Below, one piece after another: positions 1 through 6,995 of a stretch of 53,362 bases of DNA. The DNA comes from Candidatus Auribacterota bacterium (lineage in GTDB: Bacteria > Auribacterota > Tritonobacteria > UBA1439). Within the stretch, counting starts at the first letter, position 1; each line of letters begins with the position of its first letter. The notes beneath the pieces are model-generated. The model was not told the origin of the DNA, made no database searches, and saw nothing but the letters and a program-made list of their open reading frames with translations. The DNA is taken from the NCBI GenBank assembly GCA_026392015.1, contig JAPLCW010000164.1, forward strand, positions 1 through 53,362, written 5' to 3'. The translations under genes were made by a program, and so were the position numbers.

Positions 1-12
1 CGCTTTTTTCGC

Positions 13-66
13 ATACTAGGCCTCCCTTAGCTCTGTACTACAGAGCTAAACTGGAAAGCCTAGTAT
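13..66. repeat. Nested inverted repeat
   Basis: The outer arms ATACTAGGC (13-21) and GCCTAGTAT (58-66) are perfect complements. Inside them lies a perfect 11-bp inverted repeat, TTAGCTCTGTA (27-37) and TACAGAGCTAA (39-49), around a single C. The double palindrome could be a cruciform, an element end or part of a terminator. No T-run follows on either strand. Confidence 0.6.
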
Positions 67-256
67 ACAACTTGCAGTAATTCAGCTAGTTAGAACACTT
101 GTTATCAAAGCGCAGACACCAAAATCTTATACGCTGTGCAGTTTTGCAAAAAATAGAATAAATAGCCTCAATTAATACGCGCCGAAACAGTTGCAACGAT
201 AGGTGCCAAGATGACAATTCTCGATCGATTCTAAAAAAGGCCATTTTGCATACCTT

Positions 257-287
257 GTTTACACCTCTGAGCGCTAAAGGTGTAAAC
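257..287. repeat. 10-bp perfect stem-loop
   Basis: GTTTACACCT (257-266) pairs perfectly with AGGTGTAAAC (278-287) around an 11-nt loop that itself contains the palindrome AGCGCT. No gene starts or ends nearby, so its role (operator, element core, RNA hairpin) cannot be assigned. Confidence 0.55.
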
Positions 288-565
288 TTTCCATACAACT
301 CTTGTCATATCATAATAATAATGTCCCCAAGATGCCAAAATAGAAATCTCCCCTGCGTTGCCCTTCATCACTGCTCGCCGCCCGCCCTGCCTATTGGTAG
401 ACATGACAAGAACGGGCACGCCGCCACCATGAGATGCCGCATGGCGTTACGTAGCACCGCGTGGAGATCCCTGTCCCCTGGCGAACGGATACCGGACTAG
501 TCCATCGGGATTTCATCCGAATCAACTTGTCGGATGGAAATGAAGCCACTCCGGCTTAAAGAGCA

Positions 566-589
566 CGGATCTTCTTACACGAAGAACCG
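566..589 (-). repeat. Hairpin 3' of the DUF1566-like gene
   Basis: CGGATCTTC (566-574) pairs with GAAGAACCG (581-589) with one mismatch, 73 bp past the stop of the gene at 662-1423. The same hairpin sequence followed by GGAGTTAT recurs at 1445-1470, downstream of the neighbouring paralogue. It marks the edges of a tandem duplication and might act in 3' end formation, although no T-run follows. Confidence 0.45.
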
Positions 590-661
590 GAGTTATAACC
601 GCAGGCGGGAAAGCGTACAGCGGCCGCCCACCTGCGGATAGTCAAATTGTCCAACTTACGG

Positions 662-1423
662 CTACTCGACCCCACGCACCGCGCGCACGCAGAGGTCTTC
701 GCTCTTAATGTTGGTGTACTTAATGCAATTGGCGAAGTAAATGTCATCTGCGTCTGATCCGTTGTCAATAGAGGACCAGTAGCTGCCCATCTGATATGTA
801 AAACCTGATGCAGTGTCCTTAACAGCACAAATCGAGTTTAGCTCAACTATCGTCGGCAGTCTCCAGTCGGTTTTCCCCAACCAGTCCAAGCCGTCTGCCC
901 ATGAACCGGCAGCAGCCCAACCCTTTCTGCCGTCCGCCGCGCAGCCGTTCCCATCCTTGTTGCTCGCCACGTACACATTGCCGATTCGAAGTACATCGGG
1001 GTACCCCCAAGGGGTTGGTGTCGGGGTTATAGTTGGTGTTGAGGTTATGGTTGGTGTCGGGGTTGGCTGCATTACCCCTGTACCCGTCTGAATCCCCCAG
1101 CTTCCCGGCTGTGTGCAGAAGAACTTTATTCCCGACTCCACATTGGCAGCCGTCGCGGGGCACTGGTCAAGTTTGGCCACGATGTCATCATAGATCTCTT
1201 TCGTTGTCTTCATCGTTGAGCCGGGTGCGACGGAGGGCTCCTGGAAATTGGGGACGGGGGTTGCCTTTATCCCCGAGTTCATGTAATCATATATTTGTGA
1301 GAGCGTGTACATCCCGCTCCCCGCCGACGGGGCTCCGGGAGAATCAAGACTCCCCGCAACCACCGTGCCGCACAAACTCGCCGCAATCATCACGCTTACA
1401 ACTACCACTAATGTTGCTCTCAT
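662..1423 (-). CDS. Secreted DUF1566-like protein with Thr-Pro linker
   Basis: This 253-residue product starts at the ATG preceded by an AAGGAGGGAG ribosome site; a longer frame upstream lacks one. Residues 1-25 form a signal peptide. Residues 26-120 carry a domain shared with the next gene upstream (SPGAPSAGSGMYTLSQIYDY, later FFCTQPGSWG). A Thr-Pro linker follows, then a C-terminal part with WRLPTIVELNSI, YWSS and a final VRAVRG, typical of the DUF1566/Lcl C-terminal fold related to FGE-sulfatase and C-type-lectin domains. It probably works at the cell surface or outside the cell. The binding partner is unknown. Its paralogue at 1586-2719 shares the N-terminal half only. Confidence 0.8.
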   Translation of the reverse strand: MRATLVVVVSVMIAASLCGTVVAGSLDSPGAPSAGSGMYTLSQIYDYMNSGIKATPVPNFQEPSVAPGSTMKTTKEIYDDIVAKLDQCPATAANVESGIKFFCTQPGSWGIQTGTGVMQPTPTPTITSTPTITPTPTPWGYPDVLRIGNVYVASNKDGNGCAADGRKGWAAAGSWADGLDWLGKTDWRLPTIVELNSICAVKDTASGFTYQMGSYWSSIDNGSDADDIYFANCIKYTNIKSEDLCVRAVRGVE

Positions 1424-1444
1424 GCTTTCTCCCTCCTTAAATTG

Positions 1445-1470
1445 CCGGTTCTTCTCCAGAGAAGATCCGG
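1445..1470 (-). repeat. Hairpin between the two tandem paralogues
   Basis: CCGGTTCTTCT (1445-1455) pairs with AGAAGATCCGG (1460-1470) with one mismatch around CCAG. It lies in the 5' leader of the gene at 662-1423 and 116 bp beyond the stop of the gene at 1586-2719. The matching hairpin at 566-589 suggests that a gene-plus-hairpin unit was duplicated. Confidence 0.5.
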
Positions 1471-1585
1471 AGTTATCTCCGCCGGCGGCAGGCGGCTTCG
1501 CGTCCGCCCCGCTGTGGGGACGGCGAGTTGGACACCGCGTTCGGTTAGAACCCGGCTTCCAAATTATCAAATAACTAAATCATTC

Positions 1586-2719
1586 CTACGGACGCACGAC
1601 CACGCGAAACGAAGTGCCGTCGTTCGCGGTATTCGTGTCGTTGTCGGCCTGGGTAGAGCAGGAATCAGAGCCTAATAACCGCGCGCAACAGGCTTGATCC
1701 TCGCCACCGGCGCCGCCGCTGGCGGCAGCCCAGCTATAGTTATTATTACCATCGCCGCAGACCTTGCGATTCAGATAGAAGGCGTTAGGGGTGGCACAAG
1801 CTAAAGGCAGGTCATTGGTACTACTCGCACAAGCCGTAGCGTAGTCATTTATGGTGCCTGCATCATTGCCCAGATACGGCAGGGCAGATTTACCTATTGC
1901 GCCAGCCCAGGTGCGGAGCGCGCTATTTATCGCGGTCCAGGAACCACCCAGGCAGTTGTCACCTGTGCAGAGATCCCGGCTTCCGTCCACGCAGTCGGCA
2001 ATGGCGAGGGCGGAGATCCATTGAGCACCATTCTGGCCGTTTTCATTTCCGCCAGTAGCCATGGTGTGAGTACCGACGCTCGCCACGATTTTATACCACT
2101 CTCCTGCGGCGGCGGCAGCCATCCTCTGTTGTAGAGTATATCCGGTGGCGCAGGTGTAAGCGCCAGGATTATCGCTATCATTCGCCACCTCCTTATTCCA
2201 GGGAACATAATCGGCGAGTGTCTTGCTCCAGCAGGCGCTCCGGTCGTTGGTCGTATACCAGTGCCAGCCGGTAGTGGCGTTGCAGTTGGTTTCGTTTAAC
2301 AACCATGTTGGGGTTATAGTTGGGGTTGGGGTTGGGGTTATGGTTGGGGTTGGAGTTGGGGGTATATACGCTGTCCCTGTCTGGACACCCCAGCTCCCCG
2401 GCTTCGTACAGAAGAATGACTTGCCTGACTCAACACTATCCGCAGCCGTCGCACTGCACTGGGCAAATTTCGCCTTTATGTCCTCGTAAATCTGCTTCAT
2501 CGTCTTCATCGTGGAGCCGGGAGCCGCGCCGGGTTCCTGAAAGGCGGGGACAAGCGTTACATCTATCCCTGAGTTCAAGTAGTCATAAGTTTGAGAGAGC
2601 GTGTACATCCCGCTTCCCGACGATGGCAACCCGGGTGAATCAATACTCCCGGCAACCGCCATACCGCACAAACTTGACGCGGACATCACGCTCAAAACTA
2701 ACACACATAACTTCTTCAT
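1586..2719 (-). CDS. Secreted protein with paralogous N-domain and Cys-rich C-terminus
   Basis: This 377-residue product starts after a GAGGAGGGAGAAG ribosome site. Residues 1-24 are a signal peptide. Residues 25-125 closely match the N-terminal domain of the protein at 662-1423 (GSGMYTLSQTYDYLNSG, GSTMKTMKQIYEDIKAKF, FFCTKPGSWGVQTGT). A Thr-Pro linker then leads to a different C-terminal region of about 230 residues with many Cys and aromatic residues, ending SFRVVVRP, an ending seen in FGE/DUF1566-like folds. The function is unknown. It is likely a surface adhesin or carbohydrate-binding protein. The shared N-domain with an exchanged C-domain suggests modular evolution. Confidence 0.75.
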   Translation of the reverse strand: MKKLCVLVLSVMSASSLCGMAVAGSIDSPGLPSSGSGMYTLSQTYDYLNSGIDVTLVPAFQEPGAAPGSTMKTMKQIYEDIKAKFAQCSATAADSVESGKSFFCTKPGSWGVQTGTAYIPPTPTPTITPTPTPTITPTWLLNETNCNATTGWHWYTTNDRSACWSKTLADYVPWNKEVANDSDNPGAYTCATGYTLQQRMAAAAAGEWYKIVASVGTHTMATGGNENGQNGAQWISALAIADCVDGSRDLCTGDNCLGGSWTAINSALRTWAGAIGKSALPYLGNDAGTINDYATACASSTNDLPLACATPNAFYLNRKVCGDGNNNYSWAAASGGAGGEDQACCARLLGSDSCSTQADNDTNTANDGTSFRVVVRP

Positions 2720-2861
2720 CTTCTCCCTCCTCTATCGCTAAAGCGGTTTATATTGAGTTATTGATTGATAAGCTGCCACGGGTCTATTATCTGGGAATTC
2801 GTACTCTTCCCCTAGGGGCATAGTGTAAATTTTCCAAGGGAGGACTGAGATTTCGAAGGTC

Positions 2862-4268
2862 TTACAAAGGATGATGCAAAATACGGGGCCGTCCTCGGCC
2901 CAGCTTGGGGACTATCCCGAGCGTATCCATGCGGTATTTAAGCCTTCTCCGGGTGATCTTCAGCTTGTTGGCAGCCTCTGTTTGATTCCAGCCGGTTTTT
3001 TCGAGGGCATCGAGGATGAGACGGCGATTCAGTTCCTGCTCGGCTTTTTCAAATTGCGACACTCCATCCTCTTCCTGCAGGGGAATTGCAGCGCTCACTG
3101 TTTTCTCACTCCAGTCGAGAGAGAAGTGCCCCGGGAGAAGAATCTGCGTTTCGCGGTGCATGGCGACGCTCCTCTCCAGAACATTTCTGAGTTCTCTCAC
3201 GTTCCCCGGCCATGTATAGTTCTTGAGGACGGCAAGAGCATCAGGGGAGAGCTCCTTGGGCGGACAGTGGAGTTCCAGACAGAACTGCCCAAGGGAATAC
3301 TCCGCGAGCGGCTGGATGTCCTGCTCGCGCTCCCGGAGAGGGGGGATGTGAATGGGGATTACGCTGAGCCTGAAGAAGAGGTCCTCCCGGAAACGTCCTT
3401 CCCTGACCAGCTCGCGGAGATCGCGGTTGGAGGCGGCAATGAGCCGTACATCGACCTTCATTGACTTCTCCCCTCCCACCTTTGTAAACTCCTTCTCCTG
3501 GAGCGCACGGAGGATCTTCGCCTGAAGGGAGAGGCTCATCTCGCTGATCTCGTCGAGGAACAACGTCCCGCCGTCCGCGAGCTCGAACATTCCCCTCCGG
3601 CTGCGTATTGCGCCGGTGAAAGCGCCCTTCTCGTGCCCGAAGAGCTCGCTCTCGAGGATCCCCTCGGGAATGGCCGCGGAATGCACCGTGATGAACGGCA
3701 TATGGGACCGCATGCTGTAGCGGTGTACCGCGCGCGCGATAAGCTCCTTCCCTGTTCCGCTCTCTCCCGTGACGAGCACCGTCGAGGTAGCCGCGGTGAG
3801 CCGTCGCACCTGCTGGAGTATCTCCTTCATCGCCTGGCTCTCCGCAACTATCTTCTCGATCGGGAAATTCTTTGCAATTTCCTGTCTCAGGTAGTCCAAC
3901 TCGTCGTCCTTCAGGCGCGACTTGATGATCCTCTGTACAATCAGTTGAAGTTCCTCGGGATCGAACGGCTTCACAAGATAATCGGCCGCACCGAGCTTCA
4001 TCGCCTCGATCGCGACTTTTAGTTTTTTGATCGCGGTAAGGATGACGACCGCGGCCCTGCTCCTCTTCTTGATTTCCGTGAGGACGCTCAGACCGTCCAC
4101 CGTGGGCATGAGAAGATCGAGGATGACGAGATCTACAGCGTCCCCCCCGAGCGCATCGAGCGCCTCTTGCCCGCTCGACACGATACGCACGTCGTAAGAA
4201 TCCTTCAGAATCATCCGGACGGATTCACGGGTGCCCCTCTCATCATCGACCACGAGGATCGTTTTCAT
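2862..4268 (-). CDS. NtrC-family sigma54-dependent response regulator
   Basis: This 468-residue activator has the full NtrC architecture. The receiver domain (1-120) has the acidic pair D8/D9, phosphoacceptor D51 and K100. The AAA+ domain has Walker A GESGTGKE (168-175), GAFTGA (215-220, the sigma54 contact loop) and Walker B LFLDE (236-240). The C-terminal Fis-type helix-turn-helix (about 424-460) contains the NQTEAANKLKITRRRLKYRM region. It should activate sigma54 promoters after phosphorylation. The likely partners are the histidine kinases upstream on the same strand, above all the one at 4558-6558. No sigma54 promoter (GG-N10-GC type) was convincingly found next to the neighbouring genes by eye. 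Confidence 0.95.
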   Translation of the reverse strand: MKTILVVDDERGTRESVRMILKDSYDVRIVSSGQEALDALGGDAVDLVILDLLMPTVDGLSVLTEIKKRSRAAVVILTAIKKLKVAIEAMKLGAADYLVKPFDPEELQLIVQRIIKSRLKDDELDYLRQEIAKNFPIEKIVAESQAMKEILQQVRRLTAATSTVLVTGESGTGKELIARAVHRYSMRSHMPFITVHSAAIPEGILESELFGHEKGAFTGAIRSRRGMFELADGGTLFLDEISEMSLSLQAKILRALQEKEFTKVGGEKSMKVDVRLIAASNRDLRELVREGRFREDLFFRLSVIPIHIPPLREREQDIQPLAEYSLGQFCLELHCPPKELSPDALAVLKNYTWPGNVRELRNVLERSVAMHRETQILLPGHFSLDWSEKTVSAAIPLQEEDGVSQFEKAEQELNRRLILDALEKTGWNQTEAANKLKITRRRLKYRMDTLGIVPKLGRGRPRILHHPL

Positions 4269-4307
4269 ATCATCCCATCCCTCAATTTTTAATATATCTC
4301 TTTTCCT

Positions 4308-4317
4308 GAGTATACTC
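4308..4317. promoter_or_regulatory. Palindrome GAGTATACTC upstream of the NtrC-like gene
   Basis: This perfect 10-bp palindrome lies 40 bp upstream of the start codon at 4268. It could be an operator half-site or contain a -10 hexamer (TATACT on the minus strand). The evidence is only positional. Confidence 0.25.
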
Positions 4318-4356
4318 TCCCTTTAATGAAAAGGGAAGCATGTATCCCCAAATGGC

Positions 4357-4513
4357 GTAATGGGTCAGTCTTGGGGGGTATCCCTTTCACTTGTCATCCC
4401 GGCACTTCGACTGCGCTCAGTGTAAACTCGAGCGGGGATCCACTATGAAACCTGGATTCCTGCTTTCGCAGGAATGACATATTAAGCAATGTACCCATCA
4501 AGCCCCTGCAAGA
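4357..4513. repeat. Family A element, copy 1 (right end lost)
   Basis: It starts with the family A terminus GTAATGGGTCAGTCT, followed by the internal two-hairpin module (GTCATCC...GGGGATCC and CCTGCTTTCGCAGG). The expected right terminus is missing. Instead the sequence ends with CCCATCAAGCCCCTGCAAG, which resembles the end of family E elements. Other copies are at 34542, 35825 and 39218. Confidence 0.7.
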
Positions 4514-4557
4514 TTATCGATTTTAACTCCGCCGCACCTACTGGATGAATGAATGTT

Positions 4558-6558
4558 TTATGACTGCGCGGCGGGCGCGCTGTTCGTGATAGGAATCACC
4601 ACCTTGATCGCGCTCCCCCTGTTGGGGGCGCTGTCCATTTCGATAATTCCCTTATGGTCCATCACAATCCGGCGGGCAATGGCGAGGCCGAGCCCCATCC
4701 CGTGAACCTTGGAGGTGGCAAAGGGGGTGAATACGTCTTTCAGCTCATCCTCCGCCATCCCCTTGCCATCGTCCTTGAATACAATGGAGATAGCCCCATT
4801 CACGCTCTGCGGGAGCTTCGTAAAGGCCGTCGAGATTGTGATGTTCCCGCCTTCCTTGATTGCGTCAGCGGCGTTGTCGATGATGTTCGCAAAAGCCTCC
4901 GTGAGGAGACTCGAATCCACAAGCATCGTCACCTGATCCTTCACGAAATGCCTTGTCACTTTGGCCTTTTTCTCCGCAATCCCCGCTTTTGCGGAGGCAA
5001 GCGCGCTCTCGATCACTTTGTGAATCTCGACGGCTTTCGGCTGCGGAGGGGATGAATCGGCGAATTTTGTGAGCTGGTTGATGATTCCGTTCAACCGGTC
5101 GATCTCGCTGTTGACGATCCGGTAAAACTCTTCCCTGAACTCGCTGTCCTTGTAGCGCTGCGGCAGGAGTTGCGCAAACGTCTTGATCGAGACGAGAGGG
5201 TTTTTCACTTCATGCGCCATTCTGCTTGCCACTTTTGACCAGAATTCGATCCGCTCGAAATCCCGCTCCTTTTCCTCAAGCGCTTTGATCCGGGAGAGGT
5301 CGGCGAATGCCATGATGGCCCCGTCGATGGCGCCATCCTCGTCATGCATCGCGGAGGTGCTGATGCCGAGCGGTTTCTTAGTGAGGGCGTAGAGGACTTC
5401 ACTCCGCGTATACTCCTTTTCACCCGCCAGCGTGCGAAGGAGGAGATCGGCGAACATGGAGCCTATCTTCTCCACCTTCAGTCCCACGATATCCTCTTTC
5501 TTGATCTCCAGGATCTCCTCCGCGGTCGCGTTTAAAAAAGTAACGAGCCCCTGTGCGTCGATCGTCACTATCCCCGTCCGGATACAGTTTAGCACGTTCT
5601 CGTTGTGGGCCCGGCTCCGGGCGATGTCCCTGTAGAGCAGGGCATTCTCTATCGCCATCGCGAGATAGGAGCAAAATATGGAAAGGAGCTCGATATCATT
5701 ATCAAAGAACCCTTTCCCCGTCGTCTTCGGCCCTATCGCCACGAATCCGATGAGCTTCCCCTTGGCGCACAACCCCGCAACCACCTCCGCATCAAGGCTG
5801 TTCATCTGTTCATAAAGTTCGAATTCGGTCTCTCCGGGGATACTGTGAGCGAGAAGTATCTGGTTGTGCTTGGAGAGCCTGACCGGCAGCTCGTCAACCT
5901 GATCGAAAATCTTGAGCATGGCGAGCTCTTTCGGGTAGCCGTTGCAGGACATCAGAACATACTTGCCGGTCCGGCTGTCGGCGAGGAATATCGCTGCCTT
6001 GCTCGCGCTGAAAGTTTCCACGATTGCCTCGACAGCCAGGTCCAGGAGCTTGCGATGGTCGAAAACCTGCGAAATCGCCTTCGCAAACCGACGCACCACC
6101 TCGCGATAGAAGCATTGACTTTCCGAGGCATGCGCAATCCCCTCTCCCACAAGAGAGTGAGGAGCATGAGCCTTCAGATACTCTATCTTGTTGAGCAATC
6201 GCGTTCGCTCAATCGCGCTCTCGACAATCTCCGCAAGCGCCCTGCGGTCGAACGGCTTCTCGAGGACGAGGTGAGCCCCGGCGGCACGGACTTCGTCAAC
6301 AAGGGGGGCATGGATGGAGGGGACGAGGACGATAATCGGGAGTGTTTTTTGGATATGAAGAAGCTTCCCCACGGCCTCCACCGCGTCGCCATCCCTGATA
6401 CAGGAATCCAGGATGGCAAAATCGGCGGGGTGGTTGATGATCGTCTTTATCCCCTCCGGGACGGTCCCCACCTTGCGCACATCCGCGAACCTGGAGAGGG
6501 CGAGATGGAGCGAATCAAACAGCGTTTTGTCTCCGGAGATAACAACACCCGAAGCCAT
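4558..6558 (-). CDS. Soluble sensor histidine kinase, REC-GAF-PAS-HisKA-HATPase
   Basis: This 666-residue kinase starts after GGAGGGGATTTCCT. Residues 1-125 form a receiver-like domain with the ILD aspartate and the EKPFD lysine, but the N-terminal double acidic pocket is reduced (VVISGD). A GAF domain (about 150-305), a PAS domain (about 318-425), a HisKA domain with His449 in MAHEVKNPLVSIKTF, and an HATPase domain (NIIDNAADAI, DDGKGM, GMGLGLAI) follow. There is no membrane segment. The HisKA region matches those of the two 7TM kinases at 6996 and 12651, so the three are related. It lies directly upstream of the NtrC-type regulator and is its most likely partner. The N-terminal receiver may take phosphate from another kinase. 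Confidence 0.9.
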   Translation of the reverse strand: MASGVVISGDKTLFDSLHLALSRFADVRKVGTVPEGIKTIINHPADFAILDSCIRDGDAVEAVGKLLHIQKTLPIIVLVPSIHAPLVDEVRAAGAHLVLEKPFDRRALAEIVESAIERTRLLNKIEYLKAHAPHSLVGEGIAHASESQCFYREVVRRFAKAISQVFDHRKLLDLAVEAIVETFSASKAAIFLADSRTGKYVLMSCNGYPKELAMLKIFDQVDELPVRLSKHNQILLAHSIPGETEFELYEQMNSLDAEVVAGLCAKGKLIGFVAIGPKTTGKGFFDNDIELLSIFCSYLAMAIENALLYRDIARSRAHNENVLNCIRTGIVTIDAQGLVTFLNATAEEILEIKKEDIVGLKVEKIGSMFADLLLRTLAGEKEYTRSEVLYALTKKPLGISTSAMHDEDGAIDGAIMAFADLSRIKALEEKERDFERIEFWSKVASRMAHEVKNPLVSIKTFAQLLPQRYKDSEFREEFYRIVNSEIDRLNGIINQLTKFADSSPPQPKAVEIHKVIESALASAKAGIAEKKAKVTRHFVKDQVTMLVDSSLLTEAFANIIDNAADAIKEGGNITISTAFTKLPQSVNGAISIVFKDDGKGMAEDELKDVFTPFATSKVHGMGLGLAIARRIVMDHKGIIEMDSAPNRGSAIKVVIPITNSAPAAQS

Positions 6559-6995
6559 AGGAAATCCCCTCCTGTGAGAAATTCAAAATCCAAAAATCAA
6601 AATACATCCCAAACTGCTAAAATTCAAAATTCAAAATAAATCTCAAATCAACCCTAACCTGATCTATTCACCAACTCAAAACTGACATAACTGCCCACGA
6701 GCACAATCTCATTGATATCTTAATCGCTATTCAGGACGCAGATGAACGCAGAACACGCAGATACAAAAAGAGTTTGAGGTGAAAACTTCAAAGATTCAAT
6801 CTGCACCTTTTGCTAATCTGCGTTCATCTGCGCAAATCTGCGTCCAAACATTCAGTATATTCAATGCCCTCAGCGGTTATGCCCCTTTTACTACGCACGC
6901 CTCGTGAATAATCCAAACTAAGTGGTAATCATCAAGCATTTTGCTTATAGCTTACGGCTTAATCCTTAATGCTATCTGGAGATTTTGAATTTTAT
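6559..6995. other. Gene-free gap with family B element
   Basis: Between two kinase genes lie an AT-rich stretch of near-repeats of AAAATTCAAAATCC type (6575-6650) and a family B element (6656-6917). No gene or terminator hairpin with a T-run was seen. Confidence 0.6.
6656..6917. repeat. Family B element, copy 1
   Basis: The left end AACCTGATCTATTCACC and right end GTGAATAATCC form imperfect terminal inverted repeats of the CCTGGATTATTCAC type. The interior (6795-6905) is the reverse complement of the interior of the copies at 43077 and 51683 (GCAGATTTGCGCAGATGAAC and the following AGGGCACTGAATACACTGA type sequence). Confidence 0.75.

Larger units (their letters stand above)
1..661. other. 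Gene-free region with palindromes
   Basis: No convincing coding sequence is visible. The stretch holds a nested inverted repeat at 13-66, a 10-bp stem-loop at 257-287, a small hairpin at 514-536 (CATCCGA / TCGGATG) and a hairpin at 566-589 that is related to one at 1445-1470. Short open frames on both strands have no domain signal, no good ribosome site and look like chance. Confidence 0.6.

Noticed and set aside
86..500. Several short open frames on both strands near the window start
   Set aside because: No ribosome sites, no similarity recognised, and they overlap palindromes.
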